From assembly GCA_002336485.1 (NCBI GenBank), contig DDCZ01000045.1, forward strand, positions 38,947 to 44,369: a stretch of DNA of 5,423 bases, given 5' to 3'. Of the stretch, positions 1 to 5,423 are shown in pieces. The translations under genes were made by a program, and so were the position numbers. The notes beneath the pieces were generated by a model that saw nothing but the letters and a program-made list of their open reading frames with translations, made no database searches and had not been told where the DNA came from. How positions within the stretch are numbered: the first letter of the stretch is position 1; the number at the start of each line of letters is the position of its first letter. Origin of the DNA: Flavobacteriales bacterium UBA1993 (GTDB lineage Bacteria > Bacteroidota > Bacteroidia > Flavobacteriales_G > Salibacteraceae).

Positions 1-930
1 ATTGAAAAAGGATCATGTTGGTTCTATTCAAACTCTGGAAGCACAGCTACCAAGAAGATGAATTTGACGATTGAAGACAACAAAATGAAGGACCAAACTT
101 ACTATGGTGGTTACATCTGGTACTTTGATGGTGTCGAATTCAATAGAAATACAATCACAAACGATTCTGCATTCCAGTATGGATATGGATACTACGGTAT
201 GGGATACTGGTATTATTGCGACAACTTTAATATCACCAGCAACTATTGCGGCGCTACCACTGGAAATGGCTGGTACTATGCGATGTACATGTATTCATGT
301 GTTGGATCTAGTAACCCACGTAGTGTAATGGCAAACAACTGTATCACGACGGGTAACACTACTTCAAGCACTGCTTACTACGCTTTATATATGTCTCAAT
401 CAGGTTTGCTCGACATCTATAACAACTCCTTTACTCGATCTGGAAACAATAACTCATATGCTGGTTACATCTATCAAGGTGGCGCAATCAACATAAAGAA
501 TAACAGTTTCGCGAATATGGGAACAGGTTATGCCTTGTATATGGTTGGCGGATTCACTGTAAACGAAAGTGACAACAACAACTATTACAATACCGGTGGA
601 TCGCTTACATATTGGGGCAATAGCGTTTACCAAACGGTAGAAGCAATGTCCGAGGCAACTGGTCAGGATGAAAACTCTGTTTCAACAGATCCAAACTGGC
701 AAGACTTGTTTACCTGTGTTACATGTAACGACACACTTAGCGATGCTGGAACACCACTTTCTACTGTGGGAACCGATATTGCTGGAAATACAAGAAGTCC
801 TCAAACTCCGGACATCGGAGCAATGGAGTTTGTAAATGCAAACAGCTTCAGCCTTGGTGGTGATGATACATTATGTGGAAATGAACTTCTTATGGAAGCT
901 GGACCGGCTCAATCTGTAGCTTGGGGTGTT
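1..930 (+). repeat. Inter-gene tandem duplication, copy 1 (in the first gene)
   Basis: Bases 1-930 pair codon for codon with 4494-5423 at a constant offset of 4493 and no indel over 310 codons. My hand count gives about 211 identical residues of 310. Identity is highest at residues about 41-150 (about 78%) and lowest around 211-220, where only one of ten matches. Shared landmarks include MNLTIEDN, NDSAFQYGYGYYG, SCVGSSNPRS, TSSTAYYALYMSQSG and SFSLGGDDT. Many third codon positions differ, so the duplication is not very recent. The true repeat certainly extends past both window edges. Confidence 0.93.
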
Positions 931-2010
931 TCTGAAAACGGTGGTTCAACTCAAACATATACGACTTCATCAATCACATTAAATCCTGCGAGCAGCGAGC
1001 CTTCTAACTTCGCTGTGAATGTTGTGCTTTCAACTGAGTTCTGTGGCAACGCTACCGACGATGTTGTTATACGTTTAGTTCCTGATGCGACGCTAGATTC
1101 TTCTGCTCACATTTGTGCTGACGAAACTGCAACGTTGACTCCAGGAGGAGGGTCAGCTGCAACATATGCATGGAGCAATGGAGCAACAACTGCAACAGTT
1201 GATGCTGATGCCCCAGGAATGTACACGGTAACGAAGATGGAAGATGGATGTGAGAGTTCAGCTACAATTTCTGTTACTCAATCAGTAGCGGTTGAGCTTG
1301 CTGATGTTGAAGGTTGTGAAGACGATGCGCCATTAACTGTAGATGCTACCATTCCTGATGGTTCTTCTTACGCTTGGTCTGGCGGATCTGCTCAAACTGC
1401 AGCTGCGAATGAATTCTCTGCAAGTGGTGCTTATAGCGTTACTGCAACAGATATTCACGGTTGTGTTTCCACTGCAGATTTCGATCTACTTGTTCTAGGT
1501 GAGCCAGATGCTGACATTGATTATGTAGGAACTGCTGGAACAGCATTCTTATTTAGCAGTGCCAACACTACCAACACCAGCCCAAACACGACATACTTAT
1601 GGACATTCAACAGCATCGACACTTCGTCTGCTGCTAACCCTCAGTATGTTTTCCCTTGGAATGGTGCAGCAACCACATATCCTGTTACCCTAGTAGTGGA
1701 CAACGGTTGTGGCGAAAGCTTAAAGAACATCGAGATCACTGTTGATCCAGTCGGAGTTGATGAACTTGAGATTAAGGCGTTTGAAGTATATCCTAACCCA
1801 GCGACTGATAATTTCTTCATCGCAGCAGGTTCTGATTTCAATACACTTGATGTTACAATCATCGACAACGCTGGACGATCTGTTTATACTCAATCATTTA
1901 ATGGACAGCAAGTCATCGAAGTGAATGCTTCTGAATTGGCTAGCGGTGCTTATTTGATCAAGATGGTAAGCGAGACTTCAAGTGAAGTTCAGACTTTGAT
2001 CGTTCAATAA
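1..2010 (+). CDS. T9SS-exported beta-helix/Ig-like surface protein, 3' part (5' end outside window)
   Basis: The frame is open from base 1 to a TAA at 2008-2010, giving 669 residues (numbered from base 1). The ATG at 58 is not the start: the 19 codons before it align without a gap to the interior of the downstream paralogue, and no signal peptide follows it. Residues 1 to about 205 are right-handed parallel beta-helix rungs, rich in Asn and Tyr with recurring NNS/NNC turns. A TCxTCNDTL segment (Cys239, Cys242) and a DIGAMEF motif (271-277) close the module. Residues about 285-583 form Ig-like and PKD-like domains, and about 594-669 a T9SS type A sorting domain. The family is known to be exported by Sec and then T9SS, with the tail usually removed on surface attachment or release. 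An adhesin or glycan-binding role is inference; no catalytic residues were recognised. By comparison with the paralogue about 726 residues are missing upstream. A terminator follows the stop codon. Confidence 0.93.
   Translation: MEKGSCWFYSNSGSTATKKMNLTIEDNKMKDQTYYGGYIWYFDGVEFNRNTITNDSAFQYGYGYYGMGYWYYCDNFNITSNYCGATTGNGWYYAMYMYSCVGSSNPRSVMANNCITTGNTTSSTAYYALYMSQSGLLDIYNNSFTRSGNNNSYAGYIYQGGAINIKNNSFANMGTGYALYMVGGFTVNESDNNNYYNTGGSLTYWGNSVYQTVEAMSEATGQDENSVSTDPNWQDLFTCVTCNDTLSDAGTPLSTVGTDIAGNTRSPQTPDIGAMEFVNANSFSLGGDDTLCGNELLMEAGPAQSVAWGVSENGGSTQTYTTSSITLNPASSEPSNFAVNVVLSTEFCGNATDDVVIRLVPDATLDSSAHICADETATLTPGGGSAATYAWSNGATTATVDADAPGMYTVTKMEDGCESSATISVTQSVAVELADVEGCEDDAPLTVDATIPDGSSYAWSGGSAQTAAANEFSASGAYSVTATDIHGCVSTADFDLLVLGEPDADIDYVGTAGTAFLFSSANTTNTSPNTTYLWTFNSIDTSSAANPQYVFPWNGAATTYPVTLVVDNGCGESLKNIEITVDPVGVDELEIKAFEVYPNPATDNFFIAAGSDFNTLDVTIIDNAGRSVYTQSFNGQQVIEVNASELASGAYLIKMVSETSSEVQTLIVQ
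853..1749 (+). other. Ig-like/PKD-like domain array in the first protein
   Basis: Residues about 285-583 of the first protein divide into four successive beta-sandwich-like units. Three show a Cys...Trp...Cys spacing: Cys292/Trp308/Cys348, Cys372/Trp391/Cys417 and Cys439/Trp459/Cys488. In units 2 and 3 the Trp lies in a YAWSxG motif and is followed by GxYxVT, typical of SprB-like and gliding-associated Ig domains in Bacteroidota. The fourth unit (about 501-583) is PKD-like: it has YLWTF around Trp534, a YPVTLVV strand, and a single Cys570 in an NGCGES turn. Disulfide pairing of the paired cysteines is inferred from export to an oxidising compartment. Such arrays usually act as spacers or adhesive stalks between a functional module and the anchor. 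Domain edges are approximate. Confidence 0.75.
1780..2007 (+). other. C-terminal T9SS type A sorting domain (Por_Secre_tail-like)
   Basis: The last 76 residues (594-669) carry the family hallmarks in order. FEVYPNPATDNF (594-605) contains the YPNP signature. A central strand pair, DVTIIDNAGRSVY, follows, then an NASELASGAYLIKM block with the conserved Gly-x-Tyr. A short hydrophobic end, TLIVQ, lies directly before the stop. Length and motif order agree with the TIGR04183-type domain recognised by the T9SS of Bacteroidota. This is the strongest taxonomic and localisation marker in the window. It predicts outer-membrane translocation and probably cleavage of the tail by a sortase-like protease encoded elsewhere. 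Confidence 0.95.
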
Positions 2011-2031
2011 AACGATTCAATCATATTTCTT

Positions 2032-2060
2032 AAAAGGGGCGCCATTGGCGCCCCTTTTTT
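2032..2060 (+). terminator. Intrinsic terminator after the first gene
   Basis: A perfect 8-bp GC-rich stem, GGGGCGCC (2036-2043) with GGCGCCCC (2047-2054), closes a 3-base ATT loop and is followed by six T residues (2055-2060). Four A residues at 2032-2035 can extend the stem by pairing with the first Ts. It begins 21 bases after the stop at 2008-2010, as expected for a rho-independent terminator. The upstream A run is shorter, so action on minus-strand transcripts would be weaker. It suggests that the two paralogues are not simply co-transcribed. Confidence 0.93.
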
Positions 2061-2280
2061 GTTGTTAGAAACGCAATCGAATCAACCGGACCCACATTGT
2101 ACCATTCGCAAGAATATTGCCACTAAACACTGACATACAGCACATTAAACAACATTCGTAAATCCATATACACAGCAACTGCGTATGAAAAACAACCAAA
2201 ATCCGACTTAGCGTTCCAAGTGGAAGAGCAGGCTCGAGTCATTACGACGGGCGAATGCCAAATATTTATCTACGAATCTG
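2061..2280. other. Intergenic spacer with no recognisable gene
   Basis: This is the main part of the 305-base gap between the two coding regions. I see no coding region on either strand: the only notable plus-strand ATG (2185) opens an 8-codon frame. No tRNA-like cloverleaf, long inverted repeat, tandem repeat or IS end was found by eye. Small inverted repeats such as TTCCA-AG-TGGAA (2214-2225) are too short to mean anything on their own. The stretch probably serves as the upstream promoter or regulatory region of the second gene. Confidence 0.6.
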
Positions 2281-2288
2281 TATTTTTG
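2281..2288 (+). promoter_or_regulatory. Candidate Bacteroidota -7 promoter element of the second gene
   Basis: TATTTTTG matches the Bacteroidota -7 consensus TAnnTTTG exactly and ends 27 bases before the ATG at 2316. A start site a few bases downstream would leave a short AT-rich leader of about 20 nt. No TTG is visible at the usual -33 spacing; the region there is only AT-rich (around AAATATTTATC). The call therefore rests on the -7 box and its position. No Shine-Dalgarno sequence is present between here and the ATG, which is normal in this phylum. Confidence 0.5.
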
Positions 2289-2315
2289 ATAGTTCAAATC
2301 AATTAATTATCTTTT

Positions 2316-2372
2316 ATGAAGAAAATCTTACTTACGATTACGGCCGCCGTTTTGGCTAGTGTGGGTTTTGCT
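2316..2372 (+). other. Sec signal peptide of the second protein
   Basis: The first 19 residues have a basic n-region (MKK), a hydrophobic core (ILLTITAAVLASVGF) and a likely cleavage after Ala19, in the context VGFA|QL. This type I signal peptide, often leaving an N-terminal Gln, is common in T9SS cargo. There is no lipobox Cys, so the protein is not a lipoprotein. It supports the ATG at 2316 as the start. Confidence 0.88.
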
Positions 2373-5300
2373 CAATTGAGCGGAACGTATACTGTCAACG
2401 GAGGTTCTGCAACGGGTGGAACGAACTATCAAACGTTCGCTGCCGCGTTCTCTGCGCTTACATCAAATGGTGTTAGTGGCCCAGTTACTTTCAACTGTAT
2501 TGAAGGTACCTACAACGGACAGGTTTATATGAGTAATGCTTCCATTTCTGGAACATCTACTACAAACACTGTTACTTTTCAAGCTGATGCTGGAAACACC
2601 AATGAGGTGCTTTGGCAGCATACTTCGTATCCACTTTACATGTACAATACAAACCTGAACAACGTTTCGTTTGATGGGTTGCACATGAAGACTTCGAGCA
2701 CATACAGCTCCGTCGTCTATATGTATAGAGGTTTGCATACGAACTTAACTTGGGAGAACTGTACGTTTACAGGTGCGAACACATCGTCTACTTCGACTTC
2801 GTATTCAATCATCTATGGTTACTTTAACTCGCCTCACAACGTTGTGTTTTCGAACAACACGTTTACCGGTGGTAGCCACTCCATCACATACTACTACTCT
2901 GATTACTATAACTACACTAACACATGTAGCGTCGTAATTGAGGATAACGTGATGACCGACTATTACTATAGAGGAATGTATCTGTACAATTACAGCGGTT
3001 ACCGAACCAAATTTACGGTTACAGGTAATGAGATCACAGGTGGTGGATATTCTTATCCTTACGGTATTATGTGCTACTATGCAGACGATGGATCTGAGTT
3101 TTCCTACAACAATGTAAATGCATACGGAACTAACGGTGGATATGCTGGATACTTCTATCAGGCATATGGAACTAGCGCCAATCCAGTATTGATCTATAAC
3201 AACATCTTCCAAGTAGACGCGCCGAATAGTTCGTACACACAATATGGATTGTATAACAGCTACGGATACTACACGAAAATGCATCACAACACAATTCGTG
3301 TTTCGAATTCATATGCGTATTCTAGAGCTGCATACTTATATTTTACTAGTAGCGCCTACCAAGGAAATGAGTTTACGAACAACATCGTTGTTTCTGACCA
3401 AACTGGTCCTTACACTGTGTATGCTTACATCTATCCAAACGCTTTGGTTATGGATAACAACGCGTATTCTGTAAACGGTGGATCTGAGATATACAACTAC
3501 AATGGTTACACAGGAACTACTGCTTACAACTTATCTACATGGCAAAGTGGTGCAAGCCAAGATGCAAACAGTGTTGCTGACGGACCATCGTTCATCTCAT
3601 CTGCTAACTTGACTCCTCAGAGCGCTACCATCAATAACATTGGTGATGCATTGGGTTACACAGATGACATTAACCTTCAAACTCGAAGCACTACTACTCC
3701 TGATCCAGGAGCAATTGAGTTCAGCGTTCCTACGAACAATGCTCAGCCTGGTTCTTTAGTTACTCCAGATGCTCCGTTGTGTGACAATGACACTACGTTA
3801 AGTATCATGCTTGCTAATCCAGGTCTTGTTGCGTTAACATCTTGTTCACTTCACTACTCTGTTAATGCTGGAACTCCGGTTTCAACTGCATGGACAGGAA
3901 GTATTGCTCCTTCTAATGACACGCTAGTTGTTATGGAAACAAGCATCAACTTTGATGATGGTGACGAACTAATGGTTTGGACTACAATGCCAAACGGTGT
4001 TCAGGATAGCTCTACGCTTGCTGATACTATATCGTTGACGCTATGGGAAGGTATGTCAGGTACATATGCTATACCTGCTGATTACACAACTATTGCCGAT
4101 GCAAGAGATGCACTTGAAACTAAGGGAGTTTGTGACGATGTTATTTTCAACATTGCTGCAGGTACTTATAATGAGTCTGTTTCTTTCGGAGATATTAGCG
4201 GAGTAAGCGAAGCTGCGACAGTAACTTTCCAAAGCGCTTCAGGTGCATGGAATTCAGCTACTATCGAATACTCTAACAACTACACCATCGATTTTGCAGG
4301 TGCTGATTGGATCACATTCAAGAACCTTAAGGTGATGAATGGTTCTGGAAACGTTTTCAGAATGTCTGGTTCTTCTGACCATGTAACAGTTGACGGATGT
4401 TGGGCAAAGGGTGCCACTGGTACTTCAACTACATCTCAGTCTCTATTTTACATGCAAGGAGTCGGTCATGATTTGACACTTACTAATAACCGACTTGAAA
4501 GAGGAGCTTCTTGGTTCTACTCAACTTCTGGTGGTACAACTAGCAAGAAGATGAACTTAACTATTGAAGACAACGAGATTAAGAACCAGACTTACTACGG
4601 TTCATTAATCTATTACTTTGATGGTGTTGAAGTGAACAGAAACAGCGTTCGTAACGATTCTGCATTCCAGTATGGATACGGATACTACGGATTGGGTAAC
4701 TTCTACTACTGCGACAACTTCAATGTAACTAAGAACAATGTTGGAGCTGAAGCTCAAAACGGTTACTACTACGCAGTATATTTTTACTCGTGTGTTGGAT
4801 CAAGCAACCCAAGAAGCCAGATTTCAAACAACTGTATCACTACAGGAAATGCAACTTCTTCTACTGCATACTACGCGTTGTACATGTCGCAGTCAGGATT
4901 GATTGATATCTACAACAACTCGTTCTCGAGAATGGGTAACAATAGTTCTTACGGTATATACATCTATCAAGGTGGTGCCATGAACTTGGTTAACAACAGT
5001 ATCGCAAACATGGGTCCTGGTTACGCTATGTATGTTAACGGTGCGTTTGCAATCAACACAAGTGATTACAACAACATCTACAACACATCAGGTCAGTTGA
5101 CTTACTTCGGTTCTTCTACATACAATTCATTAGAAGATCACCAAGCTGGTTCTGGTCAGGATATGCACTCTGTTGTTTCTGATCCTAACTGGGAAGATTG
5201 GTTGACATGTACTACTTGTAACGATACCCTCGGTAACGCTGGTACTGTTCTTTCTAATCTTACAGATGACATCGACGGAAACGTTCGAAGTGTATCTACA

Positions 5301-5423
5301 CCAGACATCGGTGCTGTTGAGTATGTAACTCCTGCGTCTTTCTCTCTTGGTGGAGATGACACGATTTGTGGTAACGAAGCGATTGTTGAAGCTGGTCCTG
5401 CTCAGTCTGTGACTTGGAACGTA
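2316..5423 (+). CDS. Secreted two-module beta-helix surface protein, tandem paralogue of the first gene (3' end outside window)
   Basis: The frame is open from ATG 2316 to the last base, 1036 codons with no stop. The start is fixed by an in-frame TAA at 2304-2306 and by a signal peptide directly after the ATG. Domain order: signal peptide (1-19); beta-helix module A (about 23-469), opening with GTYTV and ending DPGAIEF; an Ig/CARDB-like linker (about 470-581); beta-helix module B (about 582-1003), opening SGTYAI and ending DIGAVEY; then SFSLGGDDTICGNE, the start of the Ig-like array seen in the first gene. Residues 727-1036 align gap-free with the first gene's fragment at about 68% identity. 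A similar Ig array and T9SS tail, about 360 further residues, are therefore expected beyond the edge; this is inference. Asn- and Tyr-rich rungs dominate. No catalytic site was recognised; surface adhesion or glycan binding is plausible. Transcription probably starts from its own promoter. Confidence 0.94.
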   Translation, partial: MKKILLTITAAVLASVGFAQLSGTYTVNGGSATGGTNYQTFAAAFSALTSNGVSGPVTFNCIEGTYNGQVYMSNASISGTSTTNTVTFQADAGNTNEVLWQHTSYPLYMYNTNLNNVSFDGLHMKTSSTYSSVVYMYRGLHTNLTWENCTFTGANTSSTSTSYSIIYGYFNSPHNVVFSNNTFTGGSHSITYYYSDYYNYTNTCSVVIEDNVMTDYYYRGMYLYNYSGYRTKFTVTGNEITGGGYSYPYGIMCYYADDGSEFSYNNVNAYGTNGGYAGYFYQAYGTSANPVLIYNNIFQVDAPNSSYTQYGLYNSYGYYTKMHHNTIRVSNSYAYSRAAYLYFTSSAYQGNEFTNNIVVSDQTGPYTVYAYIYPNALVMDNNAYSVNGGSEIYNYNGYTGTTAYNLSTWQSGASQDANSVADGPSFISSANLTPQSATINNIGDALGYTDDINLQTRSTTTPDPGAIEFSVPTNNAQPGSLVTPDAPLCDNDTTLSIMLANPGLVALTSCSLHYSVNAGTPVSTAWTGSIAPSNDTLVVMETSINFDDGDELMVWTTMPNGVQDSSTLADTISLTLWEGMSGTYAIPADYTTIADARDALETKGVCDDVIFNIAAGTYNESVSFGDISGVSEAATVTFQSASGAWNSATIEYSNNYTIDFAGADWITFKNLKVMNGSGNVFRMSGSSDHVTVDGCWAKGATGTSTTSQSLFYMQGVGHDLTLTNNRLERGASWFYSTSGGTTSKKMNLTIEDNEIKNQTYYGSLIYYFDGVEVNRNSVRNDSAFQYGYGYYGLGNFYYCDNFNVTKNNVGAEAQNGYYYAVYFYSCVGSSNPRSQISNNCITTGNATSSTAYYALYMSQSGLIDIYNNSFSRMGNNSSYGIYIYQGGAMNLVNNSIANMGPGYAMYVNGAFAINTSDYNNIYNTSGQLTYFGSSTYNSLEDHQAGSGQDMHSVVSDPNWEDWLTCTTCNDTLGNAGTVLSNLTDDIDGNVRSVSTPDIGAVEYVTPASFSLGGDDTICGNEAIVEAGPAQSVTWNV
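2382..3722 (+). repeat. Beta-helix module A of the second protein (internal repeat, copy 1)
   Basis: Residues about 23-469. It starts with a GTYTV cap, then YQTFAAAFSAL, GVSGPVTFN, EGTYNGQV and ISGTSTTNTVTFQ. The same order recurs in module B. A series of roughly 20-30-residue rungs follows with turns such as FSNNTF, VIEDNV, IYNNIF and MHHNTI. Residues 188-258 contain 18 tyrosines in 71. The end, SGASQDANSVADGPSF then PDPGAIEF, matches the end of module B. Module A lacks the TCxTCNDTL motif present in module B. Similarity to module B is at architecture and motif level and clearly weaker than between module B and the first gene. Confidence 0.8.
3723..4058 (+). other. Ig/CARDB-like linker between the two beta-helix modules
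   Basis: Residues about 470-581 of the second protein. The sequence shifts from Asn/Tyr-rich rungs to a beta-sandwich-like pattern: PLCDNDTTLSIML, then LHYSVNAG, a TAWTGSI turn, SINFDDGDELMVWTTMPNG and an STLADTISLTLW end that runs into the SGTYAI cap of module B. This resembles the CARDB-type linkers of Bacteroidota surface proteins (VNG...WxGxL...FxxGxxxxxxTxxPNG...D). It probably spaces the two helices. The family name is tentative. Confidence 0.55.
4059..5324 (+). repeat. Beta-helix module B of the second protein (internal repeat, copy 2)
   Basis: Residues about 582-1003. It opens GTYAI, YTTIADARDAL, GVCDDVIFN, AGTYNESV and ISGVSEAATVTFQ, repeating the opening of module A motif by motif. 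Rungs with NNC/NNS turns follow (SNNCIT, YNNSFS, VNNSIA). It ends with SGQDMHSVVSDPNW, TCTTCNDTL (Cys965, Cys968) and DIGAVEY (997-1003). Its C-terminal part, from residue 727, is the segment shared gap-free with the first gene. An internal duplication of a whole beta-helix module in the ancestral gene is the simplest reading. Confidence 0.82.
4494..5423 (+). repeat. Inter-gene tandem duplication, copy 2 (in the second gene)
   Basis: This is the partner of the repeat at the start of the window and covers residues 727-1036 of the second protein. The landmarks occur in the same order and spacing as in copy 1, from the WFYS segment through GPAQSV at the right edge. Cys residues equivalent to 73, 100, 114, 239, 242 and 292 of copy 1 are kept, while copy 1 Cys6 and Cys83 are Ser and Val here. 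The longest near-identical DNA block noted is 4653-4690, paired with 160-197. Confidence 0.93.

Noticed and set aside
1641..1868. 75-codon minus-strand frame opposite the PKD and T9SS tail region
   Set aside because: The plus-strand frame there has clear domain motifs, including YPNP; the antisense frame has none.
58..2010. ATG at 58 as the true start of the first gene
   Set aside because: The frame is open upstream to base 1, the upstream codons align with the interior of the paralogue, and no signal peptide or promoter lies at the ATG.
2185..2211. Short frame starting ATGAAAAACAAC in the intergenic spacer
   Set aside because: It ends after 8 codons at a TAG; too short and without supporting context.
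2214..2225. Inverted repeat TTCCA-AG-TGGAA as an operator
   Set aside because: A 5-bp stem occurs by chance at this length, and it lies about 60 bases upstream of the promoter box with no second copy.
2463..2738. 91-codon open frame on the minus strand
   Set aside because: It is antisense to module A of the second gene, with no recognisable domain or start signals; treated as a shadow frame.
2805..3287. 160-codon open frame on the minus strand
   Set aside because: It lies wholly antisense to the second gene's beta-helix. Its Val/Ile/Ser-rich, low-information sequence is what reverse reading of Asn/Tyr/Thr codons yields, and no family motif or leader is visible.
3244..3474. 76-codon plus-strand frame inside the second gene
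   Set aside because: It is an out-of-frame shadow of the beta-helix coding sequence, with no independent start signals.
160..4690. Diversity-generating retroelement, suggested by similar repeated segments rich in AAC/TAC codons
   Set aside because: Differences between the copies include all base types and many silent changes rather than adenine-specific ones. No template repeat or reverse transcriptase is in the window. Ordinary paralogue divergence explains the pattern.
5156..5362. 68-codon minus-strand frame near the right edge
   Set aside because: It overlaps the conserved CxxC and DIGAVEY region of the second gene and has no features of its own.

Overview
The window looks like chromosomal DNA of a Bacteroidota bacterium, plausibly a marine or aquatic flavobacterium-like lineage. 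Three things point there. The first gene ends in a clear type IX secretion (T9SS) type A sorting domain with the YPNP motif. The second gene starts without a Shine-Dalgarno sequence, in an AT-rich leader just downstream of a TAnnTTTG promoter element. The proteins are Asn/Tyr/Ser/Thr-rich parallel beta-helix proteins with the GTYTI-type and DIGAxEY-type motifs common in secreted Bacteroidota proteins. Genus or species cannot be named from this sequence.

Layout: there are only two genes, both on the + strand and both cut by the window edges. Positions 1-2010 are the 3' part (669 residues) of a large secreted protein: the end of a beta-helix module, a run of Ig-like/PKD-like domains, and a C-terminal T9SS sorting domain. 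A strong intrinsic terminator (2032-2060) follows. A spacer with no recognisable gene carries a candidate promoter close to the next start. Positions 2316-5423 are the 5' part (1036 residues, still open at the edge) of a second large secreted protein: a signal peptide, beta-helix module A, an Ig/CARDB-like linker, then beta-helix module B.

The two genes are tandem paralogues. The first 310 residues visible in gene 1 align with the last 310 visible in gene 2 without any gap, at roughly 68% identity by hand count. Each gene therefore supplies the part of the architecture that is cut off in the other. The inferred full protein is signal peptide, beta-helix A, linker, beta-helix B, Ig-like array, T9SS tail, about 1,395 residues. 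The products are expected to be exported by Sec, carried through the outer membrane by T9SS, and attached to the surface or released. An adhesive or glycan-binding role is plausible, but no catalytic motif was recognised. No T9SS machinery, mobile element, RNA gene, CRISPR array or defence system is visible.
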